A stretch of DNA of 9,199 nt, from contig JAHENP010000328.1 in the NCBI GenBank assembly GCA_018609965.1, positions 1 to 9,199 of the forward strand, read 5' to 3'. The translations under genes were made by a program, and so were the position numbers. Below, in pieces: positions 1 to 6,114 of the stretch. The stretch's first letter is position 1. Each line of letters begins with the position of its first letter. Below the pieces are notes generated by a model. That model worked only from the letters and a program-made list of their open reading frames with translations, searched no databases and was not told the DNA's origin. Origin of the DNA: Haloferacaceae archaeon (lineage in GTDB: Archaea > Halobacteriota > Halobacteria > Halobacteriales > Haloferacaceae).

Positions 1-652
1 CGTCTAGATCACCCGCCGCGATGGGGTACCACGGGAGGAAGGCGATCCCGGCCGCCTCGCACGCGTCGAGGACTGGTTGTTCGTCGCGGTAGCCGATGTT
101 GTAACGATTCTGGACACACGCGATGTCGACGATCTCGCGTGCCCGATCGAGCTGTTCGACCGTGACGTTCGACAGCCCGACGTTGTCGACGACACCCTCG
201 TCGACGAGTTCCGCGAGCGCGTGGACGCTGTCGGCGAACGGTGTGTCCGGGTCCGGACGGTGGAGTTGGAGCAGGTCGATGCTGTCGACCCCCAGCCGGT
301 CGCGGGAGACGAGCGCCTGGTTCTGCAGATAGTCTGGGTCGCCGTGTGCGAGCCACTCCGTCTCCGTGTTGCGCAGGAGCCCAGCTTTCGTCGCGACGAC
401 GGCGTCGTCCGGCACCCCCGCCTCACGGAGCAGTCGCTCGGAGACCCCCGGGCCGTAGGAGTCTGCTGTGTCGACGAAGTCGACGCCGTGTTCTAACGCC
501 CGGCGCGCGACCGTCCGTGCGTGGTCTTGATCCTCCGGCGCGCCGACGATCCCCTCGGCACACAGCCGCATCGCGCCAAAGCCCATTCGGTTGACCGTCA
601 GTCCGTCTGCCAGTTCGATCGTCCCCGCCGCCGCGGCGTCTGCGTCTGTCAC
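1..652 (-). CDS. Aldo/keto reductase family oxidoreductase, 3' partial
   Basis: Probable NAD(P)H-dependent cytosolic oxidoreductase of the aldo/keto reductase superfamily; the substrate cannot be told. The 217 visible residues cover most of the TIM barrel. The catalytic tetrad is in place: Asp61 and Tyr66 in DTADSYG, Lys89 in ATKAG, and His131 in LLQLHRPDP. An N-terminal MGFGAMRL strand (residues 23-30) and the VGLSNVT segment (158-164) are also typical. The frame runs off the left edge at AAGDLD, so the C-terminal part, including the main cofactor phosphate-binding region, is missing from view. The start chosen is GTG at 652, giving MTDADAAAAGTIELADG; an internal ATG at codon 23 would remove the first barrel strand. 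A box A-like AAGTAT lies about 88 bases upstream on this strand, too far for a leaderless start, so the promoter is unresolved. Family call is firm, specific role unknown. Confidence 0.9.
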   Translation of the reverse strand, partial: MTDADAAAAGTIELADGLTVNRMGFGAMRLCAEGIVGAPEDQDHARTVARRALEHGVDFVDTADSYGPGVSERLLREAGVPDDAVVATKAGLLRNTETEWLAHGDPDYLQNQALVSRDRLGVDSIDLLQLHRPDPDTPFADSVHALAELVDEGVVDNVGLSNVTVEQLDRAREIVDIACVQNRYNIGYRDEQPVLDACEAAGIAFLPWYPIAAGDLD

Positions 653-734
653 ACCGACTCCGACGGGCGGCGGGTGTCTGGCTCTTTGGGTGGCGGCACG
701 CGACGCGACCGTCACACTGGGTGGCGACCCACAG

Positions 735-745
735 AAGATACTTAT
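735..745. promoter_or_regulatory. AT-rich box A-like element
   Basis: The patch agatacttat is the only AT-rich run in the gap. On the plus strand it sits about 29 bases before the ATG at 770; on the minus strand it reads ataagtatct, about 88 bases before the GTG of the aldo/keto reductase. Which gene it serves cannot be decided from sequence. Confidence 0.35.
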
Positions 746-769
746 CGGAGTCGGTTGTCGTGGGAACGT

Positions 770-889
770 ATGACACGGAACCGCCAGACGGCCGGGTTCG
801 GGGAGATGGCGACGACGATGACCGAAGCCGTTCCCGCGCCGACACGACGGGACGAGGGTCGGCGGCTCACTGCGACCGTCCGCTCGTGA
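770..889 (+). CDS. Possible small leaderless ORF (39 aa), unrecognised
   Basis: An ATG at 770 opens a 39-residue frame beginning MTRNRQTAGFGEM and ending at TGA 887-889. The only support is position: the AT-rich element agatacttat (735-745) is centred about 29 bases before the ATG, the spacing of box A in haloarchaeal leaderless genes. The product is basic rather than acidic (many Arg), unlike typical halophile proteins, and I recognise no family. It may be a chance frame in a high-GC gap, or the AT-rich patch may serve the minus-strand aldo/keto reductase instead. Confidence 0.2.
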   Translation: MTRNRQTAGFGEMATTMTEAVPAPTRRDEGRRLTATVRS

Positions 890-934
890 GTGTGTCGCTT
901 CCGGCGACCGCTCCGACTCCACTTCGTCGCCCGG

Positions 935-1288
935 CTACGACGGCGCCTCGCCGCTTGACCCCTCACCCTTGATCGTCCCCAGCAGTTGGAACACCAGCCC
1001 ACCGCCGAAACACCCAAGCACGACGCCCGCGGCCGGGAACGTCGTCGTCCGCCAGGTCGCGGCACCGATCCACGCGAGCGAGAATCCGACGGCGGCGACG
1101 ACGAGACACGCGGCCGCGAGCGCCCCGCGGCGACGACCCCCGTCACCCAGCCCGACGGCGACCAGCCAACACCACGCCGCCGCCCACACCAACGGGTCCG
1201 CGAACGGCGTCACACCGATGTCGAACGCCACCCCCGCACCGAGCGACACCACCCCAACCCCACCGAGTAGTCGCTTCACTGTCTGCAC
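935..1288 (-). CDS. Small four-helix integral membrane protein, function unknown
   Basis: A 117-residue hydrophobic protein that I do not recognise as a named family. Four likely membrane helices are visible at about residues 5-22, 32-49, 55-77 and 84-104, separated by short loops, with Arg52-Arg54 (GGRRRG) in the loop between helices 2 and 3 and a short polar C-terminal tail (GEGSSGEAPS). The GTG start at 1288 is favoured because a clear box A (TTATAAAA on the minus strand, 1310-1317) lies 25 bases upstream, which fits a leaderless message. An upstream ATG frame at 1328 is a different, non-hydrophobic frame. The gene lies downstream of dph2 but has its own promoter, so it is probably transcribed separately. 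No conserved charged residues that would suggest a transport or enzymatic role can be seen. Confidence 0.75.
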   Translation of the reverse strand: MQTVKRLLGGVGVVSLGAGVAFDIGVTPFADPLVWAAAWCWLVAVGLGDGGRRRGALAAACLVVAAVGFSLAWIGAATWRTTTFPAAGVVLGCFGGGLVFQLLGTIKGEGSSGEAPS

Positions 1289-1308
1289 GTGTGGCTCTCC
1301 GCGTCAAG

Positions 1309-1317
1309 GTTTTATAA
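1309..1317 (-). promoter_or_regulatory. Box A (TATA) of the small membrane protein gene
   Basis: The minus strand reads TTATAAAAC here. Its centre is about 25 bases before the GTG at 1288, the standard place for a haloarchaeal box A on a leaderless transcript. It is the strongest TATA match near this gene and decides the GTG start. Confidence 0.7.
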
Positions 1318-1346
1318 TGGTTGTTCACGGAGCTGGTGGTCGACCC

Positions 1347-2402
1347 TCACCAGGTGCCGTGGAATGTGTCGAACTCCAGTTCGTCCAACGGCTTGTTGCC
1401 GACAGCAATCTCGTACTCGCCGGGCGTGAGCATCGGGACGTGGAACTGCGGGCCGTCGTCGGTCGTGATCCGCGGACAGCCCGTGTTGACGAACGCATCC
1501 ATGTCGAAGTTCCGGAGCCGGTCCGGCGTGACCTCGTCCATCGTGATCAGGTAGGCGTCGTCGTTGGCCTCGACGATCTCCTGGGCCTGTTCCCACCGAC
1601 CCTGCCCGATCTTGGTGCAGAAGATCACACCCCACTTCTCGGCGTCCATCGCGCGGTGGACGGCGCCGTAGCGTTGCTTCATGAACTTCTCCGTGTCGGC
1701 GATCTCGACGACGTTGTTGACGGGGTCGGCGATCACGACCGTCTTCTCGGGGTGTTCCATCGCCAGCCCGAGCGGGTGGAACTTCCCGCCGCCGACGTAG
1801 AGGATCTGGTCGGCGTCGACCTGTGCGGAGGCGTAGTTACACCCCAACACCTGTCCCTCGTGGGTGAGTCGGTCGTCGCCACGCCGGGTGTGGACCTCGA
1901 ACCCGCGCTCGGTGAGCCAGTCCGACATGTCGTCAAACAGGTTCATGTGTTGGGCGGTCGTCACCAGCCCGACCTCAGGGTCGTCGTCCGGGTCGGGCAG
2001 TTCTGCGAGTGACTCCTCCATGATCCCGAACGGGTCGACGTTGGAGAACAACGGGACGTAGAGAATCTTGTCCGACTCCTTCATCGGCGAGTGGCCGAAG
2101 TGGACGAACAGGTCCGTCCGTCGCATCAGGTGGGTGTCGAGATCACAGGCGCCGTAACACGGCTGACCGGACAACAGGAACGTCACGTCGTCGGTCAGCT
2201 GTCGGAGGTCGTCCGCGACCGCCGGGCCGCGGCGTTTCAGCCCCTCGGGGAACTGGAGACCGACCGTGTCGGCGTCCCGGTCTTCGAGTTCGTCGACGAT
2301 CCGGTCAAGCTCGTAGTCCCACTCACGGTCGTGTTTCAGCGACAGCCCGGTGTTGCGGAGGTCACCCTCCGAGCGGTCCTCACTCGCAGTACGCTCACTC
2401 AT
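1347..2402 (-). CDS. dph2: Diphthamide biosynthesis enzyme Dph2 (radical 3-amino-3-carboxypropyl transferase)
   Basis: Catalyses the first step of diphthamide synthesis: moving the 3-amino-3-carboxypropyl group of S-adenosylmethionine to a histidine of elongation factor aEF-2, using an unusual [4Fe-4S] cluster. In archaea one protein working as a homodimer does this. The 351-residue length is usual. The three expected cluster cysteines, one per repeated domain, are visible: Cys86 in CYGACDLD, Cys188 in LGCNYASAQ and Cys309 in NTGCPRI; their spacing (102 and 121 residues) is close to that of the Pyrococcus enzyme. Other family segments are VGLQFPEGLKR (47-57), VHFGHSP (100-106) and LYVGGGKFHPLG (201-212). 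The N-terminal 28 residues are acidic and probably disordered. The ATG at 2402 is supported by a box A about 28 bases upstream. Extra cysteines Cys82 and Cys262 are also present. Only 45 bases separate it from the antiporter gene upstream. Confidence 0.95.
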   Translation of the reverse strand: MSERTASEDRSEGDLRNTGLSLKHDREWDYELDRIVDELEDRDADTVGLQFPEGLKRRGPAVADDLRQLTDDVTFLLSGQPCYGACDLDTHLMRRTDLFVHFGHSPMKESDKILYVPLFSNVDPFGIMEESLAELPDPDDDPEVGLVTTAQHMNLFDDMSDWLTERGFEVHTRRGDDRLTHEGQVLGCNYASAQVDADQILYVGGGKFHPLGLAMEHPEKTVVIADPVNNVVEIADTEKFMKQRYGAVHRAMDAEKWGVIFCTKIGQGRWEQAQEIVEANDDAYLITMDEVTPDRLRNFDMDAFVNTGCPRITTDDGPQFHVPMLTPGEYEIAVGNKPLDELEFDTFHGTW

Positions 2403-2424
2403 CGCCGAAGGTTGCCGCCGGAGG

Positions 2425-2432
2425 TTCTTAAC
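2425..2432 (-). promoter_or_regulatory. Box A of dph2
   Basis: The minus strand reads GTTAAGAA in the 45-base gap upstream of dph2, centred about 28 bases before the ATG. This fits a leaderless dph2 transcript independent of the antiporter gene. Confidence 0.55.
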
Positions 2433-2447
2433 CCGTCCGTTCGGTGG

Positions 2448-3479
2448 TCAGGCGGCCAGCAGATCGACGGCGCCGGCGGTCTCCGCGACGATCCAGACGA
2501 GGAACACGCCGTAGGCGGCCAACAACGCGTACGATTCGGGGTCGGTGAGCGTGAGATCCGTCCGGAGGAGGGTGAACAACAGGATCGTCGCCAGCGTCAA
2601 CACGCCCATCATCGGCGCCGCGACGCCGAAGTCGACCGGCACCTGGCCGACGAGCATCACACCCAGCGGCACCGCGACCAGCAGATCGAACGTGTTCGAC
2701 CCGAGGACGTTGCCCAGACTCGTCAGCCCGCGGCCGTCCGTGGCCGCGCGGACGCTCACGAGCGCGTCCGGGAGACTCGTCGCGGCCGCGAGGATCGTCG
2801 CTCCCGCGAGAAACTCCGGAATCCCGAAGATCCCGACGAACCCGTCGACGGCACCCACGAGCTGTTCAACCGCGATCAGGATCACCGCGAGTCCGGCGAG
2901 CAGTCGCCCCCACTGGCGCGTGACGGCGACCCCGCTGTCCTCGTCGCCGGCGTCGTGTTCGGTCACGTCCTGCCACTGGATGAACACGTACAGCCCGTAC
3001 AGGAGGAGTGGAATCGCGGCCAACGGCCGCGTTACCTCGCCGGTGAGCCTCGCCGCCGGCGTCGGCACGTAGATCACCGCCAGCGCGAACGTGACCAGCA
3101 ACGCCGAGACGGCCAGCATGTAGAACTGAGCCTCCTTGTAGACGAGCGTCCGGTTGGCGTCGAGTGGGTGATCGGCGATCACACCCGAGAGCCCGGGAAT
3201 CACTAAGATGTTGAACACCGCCGAGCCGACCACCGCTCCGATACCCATCCCGAAGGAGCCGGCCAACGCCGCGAAGACGACACTCGCCAACTCGGGGGAG
3301 CTGGAGCCGACCGCGACGACGACCGACCCCTGGATCACCTCCGGGAGCCCGTAGTGGCGAGAGAGCGCCTCTGCAGACTCCTCGAGCCAGCCGCTGCCCA
3401 TCCAGACCAGTCCCGTGGCGGCGACGACGACCACGGCCAACACCGCCGGCGTCTGTGGGACGAGCCCTCCAAGAACCAT
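2448..3479 (-). CDS. Ca2+:cation antiporter (CaCA / sodium-calcium exchanger family)
   Basis: Integral membrane antiporter expected to expel Ca2+ in exchange for Na+ or another cation. The 343 residues carry the two inverted alpha repeats of the family. Alpha-1 has VGSSSPELAS (58-66; ion-binding Glu63) followed by VVGSAVFNIL (83-92). Alpha-2 has ATSLPDALVS (233-242; Asp238) followed by VLGSNTFDLL (258-267; Asp265). About ten hydrophobic segments are visible, with an acidic loop (DVTEHDAGDEDS, 171-182) between the halves. Asp rather than Glu in alpha-2 and the Asp of NTFD resemble K+-dependent NCKX exchangers, so the ion specificity is open. The ATG at 3479 is chosen because it begins the first helix and follows a GAGGTGAG ribosome binding site; the frame is open back to 3644 but that stretch is not hydrophobic and overlaps tfs. 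It follows tfs by 88 bases on the same strand and may be co-transcribed. Confidence 0.9.
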   Translation of the reverse strand: MVLGGLVPQTPAVLAVVVVAATGLVWMGSGWLEESAEALSRHYGLPEVIQGSVVVAVGSSSPELASVVFAALAGSFGMGIGAVVGSAVFNILVIPGLSGVIADHPLDANRTLVYKEAQFYMLAVSALLVTFALAVIYVPTPAARLTGEVTRPLAAIPLLLYGLYVFIQWQDVTEHDAGDEDSGVAVTRQWGRLLAGLAVILIAVEQLVGAVDGFVGIFGIPEFLAGATILAAATSLPDALVSVRAATDGRGLTSLGNVLGSNTFDLLVAVPLGVMLVGQVPVDFGVAAPMMGVLTLATILLFTLLRTDLTLTDPESYALLAAYGVFLVWIVAETAGAVDLLAA

Positions 3480-3492
3480 CTGTCTCGGGCGA

Positions 3493-3500
3493 CTCACCTC
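3493..3500 (-). promoter_or_regulatory. Ribosome binding site of the antiporter gene
   Basis: The minus strand reads GAGGTGAG, matching at least seven bases of the archaeal Shine-Dalgarno consensus, ending 13 bases before the ATG at 3479. No clear box A is seen at the leaderless distance, so this site supports that ATG and suggests translation from a longer, possibly tfs-linked, message. Confidence 0.5.
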
Positions 3501-3567
3501 GCAGTCAAGAGTGTTGTGCAACCCGCCAGACGCCGTCGTCTCGCTCGGCGCTGTCGCCCGCGCCCGG

Positions 3568-3891
3568 TCAGTGGTCGTCCTCGCGCCACTTGTGGTCACA
3601 CTCCGTACAGGTGAAAAAGCGCGTCTCGGACTCGTCGGCCGCACGGATCTGTTTCATCTCGTAGCTGGCGCGGTCGTTGCCACACTCCGGACACCGCGCG
3701 TCCGTCGTCGGCGCGACCTGTGCGTCGTCCACCTCGCTCACGTCGACGACCTCAGTCTCGTCTTGGCTCTCGCTGACTGACATGTCGGTCTCCTCGGCGG
3801 CGTCGCGTGCCTCCTCGGCGCCACAGGAGCCACACACCCAGACATCGTCGTTCGCCTTCATCATCGAGCCGCAGTCGTCGCAGAACTTCAT
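3568..3891 (-). CDS. tfs: Transcription factor S (archaeal TFIIS/RPB9-like)
   Basis: Transcript-cleavage factor that rescues backtracked archaeal RNA polymerase. The 107-residue protein has the normal TFS layout: an N-terminal zinc ribbon with Cys4, Cys7, Cys20 and Cys23 (FCDDCG ... VCGSCG), an acidic linker (about 26-60) and a C-terminal zinc ribbon with Cys67, Cys70, Cys95 and Cys98 (CPECGN ... TCTECDHKWRE). The catalytic acidic pair of the TFIIS hairpin is visible as Asp86-Glu87 in IRAADESET, which argues for a true cleavage factor rather than an RPB9-like subunit or an inactivated paralogue. ATG 3891 is chosen because MKFCDDCG is the family's usual N-terminus; the frame is open back to 3984 but that extension is basic and unlike the family. 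No strong box A is visible. It is divergent from the MFS gene and upstream of the antiporter. Confidence 0.95.
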   Translation of the reverse strand: MKFCDDCGSMMKANDDVWVCGSCGAEEARDAAEETDMSVSESQDETEVVDVSEVDDAQVAPTTDARCPECGNDRASYEMKQIRAADESETRFFTCTECDHKWREDDH

Positions 3892-4031
3892 GCCGACGGC
3901 GTAACGCGCGAACCCTGAAGGGTGTGACGGATCGTGTAGCCCACACGAGAGATTCCGACGGTGACGGCGCTTCGGAGACGCCATCGCCGCCTCCCGAACG
4001 CGTATCCGACTCCCACCCGAACCGGTTGGAG
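3892..4031. promoter_or_regulatory. Divergent tfs/MFS intergenic region
   Basis: This 140-base stretch must hold the promoters of two divergent genes, yet no strong TATA is visible for either; gtatcc near 4001-4006, about 28 bases before the MFS ATG, is the best weak candidate. An interrupted palindrome accct-ga-agggt (3912-3923) lies 21-32 bases upstream of the tfs start and could be an operator. Part of the region could be coding if the MFS gene starts at GTG 3924. Confidence 0.35.
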
Positions 4032-5282
4032 ATGGGTGTGCTCGACACGGACAGGCGGGTGTTCGCGCTGGCGTTCGCCCGGATGGCGGACGCGCTGGGC
4101 AACTCGTTTCTGATCGTCATCCTCCCCGCCTACGTCGCCAGCATCGTCGGCGAGTCCGGCGCGGCCGTCGCGGGGCTGTCTCTATCGACGACGTTGCTCG
4201 TCGGCGTCGTCTTGTCGGTGTTCGGCTTCGTAAACAGCGGGCTCCAACCGTTCACCGGCCGGCTCTCCGACAACGTTGGTCGCCGGAAGGTGTTCATCCT
4301 CGTCGGCCTCGTCTTACTGGGCGCGGGCTCTGCGGGCTACCCGTTCGTCGACAGCTACGGCGCGCTCGTCGCGCTCCGCGCGCTCCAGGGTGTCGGCGGC
4401 GCACTGACGATCCCCGCGACGGTGGCGTTGGTCAACGAGCTGGGCGACGCCGGCACCCGCGGGGGGAACTTCGGCGTCTACAACACGTTCCGGCTGATCG
4501 GCTTCGGATTCGGTCCGTTGGTCGCCGGCGCGATCCAACAGATCTACGGCTTCGACGCGGCCTTCGCCGTCGCGGTGGTGAGCGCCGCCCTGGGGTTCCT
4601 GCTCGTGGTGGTGTTGGTCGACGACCCCGAGGAGACGGCCGCGGCCGCGGGCGACGACATCTCGATTGCGGTTCGCGGCGACGACACACTGCTCGATCCG
4701 GTCTTTACGCTCGGTGTCGCGACCGTCGTCGTCGCGATGGGGATCGCGTTGTTCGCGACGTTGGAGGCGCCGATCAACAACCGACTCGACCAGGGGGCGT
4801 TTCTGTTCGGGACGCAGTTCGGCGCGGCGGTGCTCGCGAACGTCGTTTTCCAGATCCCCATCGGTCAGGCGTCAGACCGGTACGGTCGGCGACCGTTCGT
4901 CATCGCCGGCCTGATACTGTTGATCCCGTCGACGCTTGTCCAGGGGTTCGTCACCACCTCCCTGGGGATGATCGTCGCCCGGCTGATCCAAGGAATCGCG
5001 GTCGCGCTCGTCTTCCCAATCTCGCTCGCACTGGCGGGTGATCTCGCCGGTGAGGGGCGTTCGGGGTCGACGCTGTCGATCCTGACGACCGGCTTCGGGC
5101 TCGGCACCGCCATCGGCCCGCTCGTCTCGGGGTTGTTGGAGGGGTTCGGCTACGTCGTCCCGTTCGCGTTCGTCGCGGGGCTGGGGTTCGTCGCGTTACT
5201 GCTCGTCCAGACACAGGTGTCAGAACCCGAGGCGGGCGACCCCGACCGTCCGCCCGGTGGGGAACCGACGCCCGGAGAGTGA
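4032..5282 (+). CDS. MFS transporter, drug:H+ antiporter-like, 12 helices
   Basis: Major facilitator superfamily permease in the cytoplasmic membrane, probably an exporter driven by H+ or Na+; the substrate is unknown. The 416 residues contain about 12 hydrophobic helices in two halves, joined by an acidic central loop (about 197-222). Motif A between helices 2 and 3 is complete: Gly76-Arg-Leu-Ser-Asp80 then Gly83-Arg84-Arg-Lys86; a second copy lies in the other half (Gly278 ... Asp282 ... Gly285-Arg286). The helix 5 segment GFGFGPLVAGAI (157-168) resembles motif C, which marks antiporters over symporters. ATG 4032 (MGVLDTDRRVFALAF) places the start just before helix 1. An in-frame GTG at 3924 would add a 36-residue polar, partly acidic tail (MTDRVAHTRDSDGDG...) and is a possible alternative. 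The C-terminus is acidic and Pro-rich. No neighbouring gene indicates its substrate. Confidence 0.88.
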   Translation: MGVLDTDRRVFALAFARMADALGNSFLIVILPAYVASIVGESGAAVAGLSLSTTLLVGVVLSVFGFVNSGLQPFTGRLSDNVGRRKVFILVGLVLLGAGSAGYPFVDSYGALVALRALQGVGGALTIPATVALVNELGDAGTRGGNFGVYNTFRLIGFGFGPLVAGAIQQIYGFDAAFAVAVVSAALGFLLVVVLVDDPEETAAAAGDDISIAVRGDDTLLDPVFTLGVATVVVAMGIALFATLEAPINNRLDQGAFLFGTQFGAAVLANVVFQIPIGQASDRYGRRPFVIAGLILLIPSTLVQGFVTTSLGMIVARLIQGIAVALVFPISLALAGDLAGEGRSGSTLSILTTGFGLGTAIGPLVSGLLEGFGYVVPFAFVAGLGFVALLLVQTQVSEPEAGDPDRPPGGEPTPGE

Positions 5283-5413
5283 CCACGGATGGATCAGCGG
5301 CGACCGGCTGTCGCTGACGGGGGTGTCAGTCCCCTCCGCGGCCGGCCTCACCTTTCACTGGAGTGACGTGTCGCGGGCCGGCGTGGGGTTCGACTGGCCC
5401 AGAGTCGGGGGTA
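5283..5413 (+). other. Spacer after the MFS gene with a weak hairpin
   Basis: A small inverted repeat ctgac-gggggt-gtcag (5314-5329) lies about 31 bases beyond the MFS stop, in GC-rich sequence. It has no T-tract, so its role as a terminator is doubtful. I see no other feature; a 25-codon ATG frame from 5288 has no support. Confidence 0.25.
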
Positions 5414-5422
5414 CACTTTAAT
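5414..5422 (+). promoter_or_regulatory. Box A of the lipoprotein gene
   Basis: The sequence cactttaat is centred about 27 bases before the ATG at 5446 and is the only AT-rich patch in the gap. It fits a leaderless transcript starting at or just before that ATG. Confidence 0.65.
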
Positions 5423-5445
5423 CGCTGGCCCGTGGAAATCGACGC

Positions 5446-6099
5446 ATGGTGACGCGCAGAGTGGCAGTTACAGTCGGGGTGGCACTGGTACTCTTGTTGA
5501 GTGGGTGTGCGGCGACACAGGAGGAGTTCCGATTCGAGTCGACGCCTGGGACCGTCACCGACGACGCGCTCTCGGAGGCCGGCTACGGGCCCACAGAGGA
5601 GGCAGAGTCGCTGACGGTCAACCGGACAGTGAACGCCGGCGGCTCTGAGCGTGACGTGACGGTCGTCAACTACGCGTCGGCGTACGCACGCGAGGTCGAG
5701 GTGGCCGGACAGAGCCGGACGCTCGCCGGCGCCGCGGTGTTCACCACGCCGTCGATCTCCTTCGTCGGCCAGGAGTTCAACCCCGTCGCCGACCAGTCGA
5801 ACAAGCAACTGGTCGACCGCGCACAGAGCCGCGTCGGGGGGCAGATCGACGGTGGCATCGAGGACGTGGCGTTCGTCGAGAACCGCACGACGACGATCCT
5901 CGGGGCGGAGACGACGGTCGGCGTCTTCGCCGGCACGACGACTGTTCAGGGTACCGAAGTCGAACTGCGGATTCTCGTCACGAAGGTGCAACACGAAGGC
6001 GACTTCGTCATCGTCGCCGGGGCGTACCCGCAGGCGTTGGCGGGTGACGAACGGCCGCGGCTGGAGACCGTCTTCGACAACGTCGAACACGAGGAGTGA
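5446..6099 (+). CDS. DUF6517 family haloarchaeal lipoprotein
   Basis: A 217-residue predicted lipoprotein anchored on the outer face of the membrane; the function of the family is unknown. Residues 1-20 are a signal peptide with Arg4-Arg5, a hydrophobic core and the lipobox LSGC, so Cys21 is the expected lipid-modified residue. The twin arginines suggest Tat export, common for haloarchaeal lipoproteins, but this is inference. The mature part has features I recall from DUF6517: an FESTPGTV strand followed by SEAGYGPTE, VFTTPSISFVGQEFNPVAD in the middle, a TTTILGAETTV strand and a late VIVAGAYPQAL segment, with EH near the end (FDNVEHEE). It has its own promoter and converges on the enoyl-CoA hydratase gene with only 15 bases between stop codons. 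The family call rests on remembered pattern, not a search. Confidence 0.8.
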   Translation: MVTRRVAVTVGVALVLLLSGCAATQEEFRFESTPGTVTDDALSEAGYGPTEEAESLTVNRTVNAGGSERDVTVVNYASAYAREVEVAGQSRTLAGAAVFTTPSISFVGQEFNPVADQSNKQLVDRAQSRVGGQIDGGIEDVAFVENRTTTILGAETTVGVFAGTTTVQGTEVELRILVTKVQHEGDFVIVAGAYPQALAGDERPRLETVFDNVEHEE

Positions 6100-6114
6100 G
6101 GAGCGCGGCGACGG

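Larger units (their letters stand above)
653..934. other. Intergenic gap of 282 bases
   Basis: This lies between the membrane-protein gene and the aldo/keto reductase, both on the minus strand. It contains an AT-rich patch (gatacttatc, about 737-746) that could act as a box A for either strand, and one possible small plus-strand ORF listed separately. I see no tRNA, repeat or convincing terminator here. Confidence 0.5.

Noticed and set aside
969..2012. Long plus-strand open frame (347 aa) opposite the membrane protein and dph2
   Set aside because: It is antisense to two well-supported genes; high-GC haloarchaeal DNA commonly leaves such frames open. The product is a His/Arg/Pro-rich mix with no family features.
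2091..3206. Long plus-strand open frame (371 aa) opposite dph2 and the antiporter
   Set aside because: It is antisense to the clear Ca2+ antiporter gene and its product is Arg/Asp-rich low-complexity sequence with no recognisable fold.
3480..3644. Upstream extension of the antiporter frame
   Set aside because: It is Arg/Thr-rich, not hydrophobic, and overlaps the end of tfs; the ATG at 3479 follows a good ribosome binding site.
5326..6090. Minus-strand open frame (254 aa) opposite the lipoprotein gene
   Set aside because: The plus-strand gene has a box A, a signal peptide with lipobox and a family pattern; the antisense frame has none.
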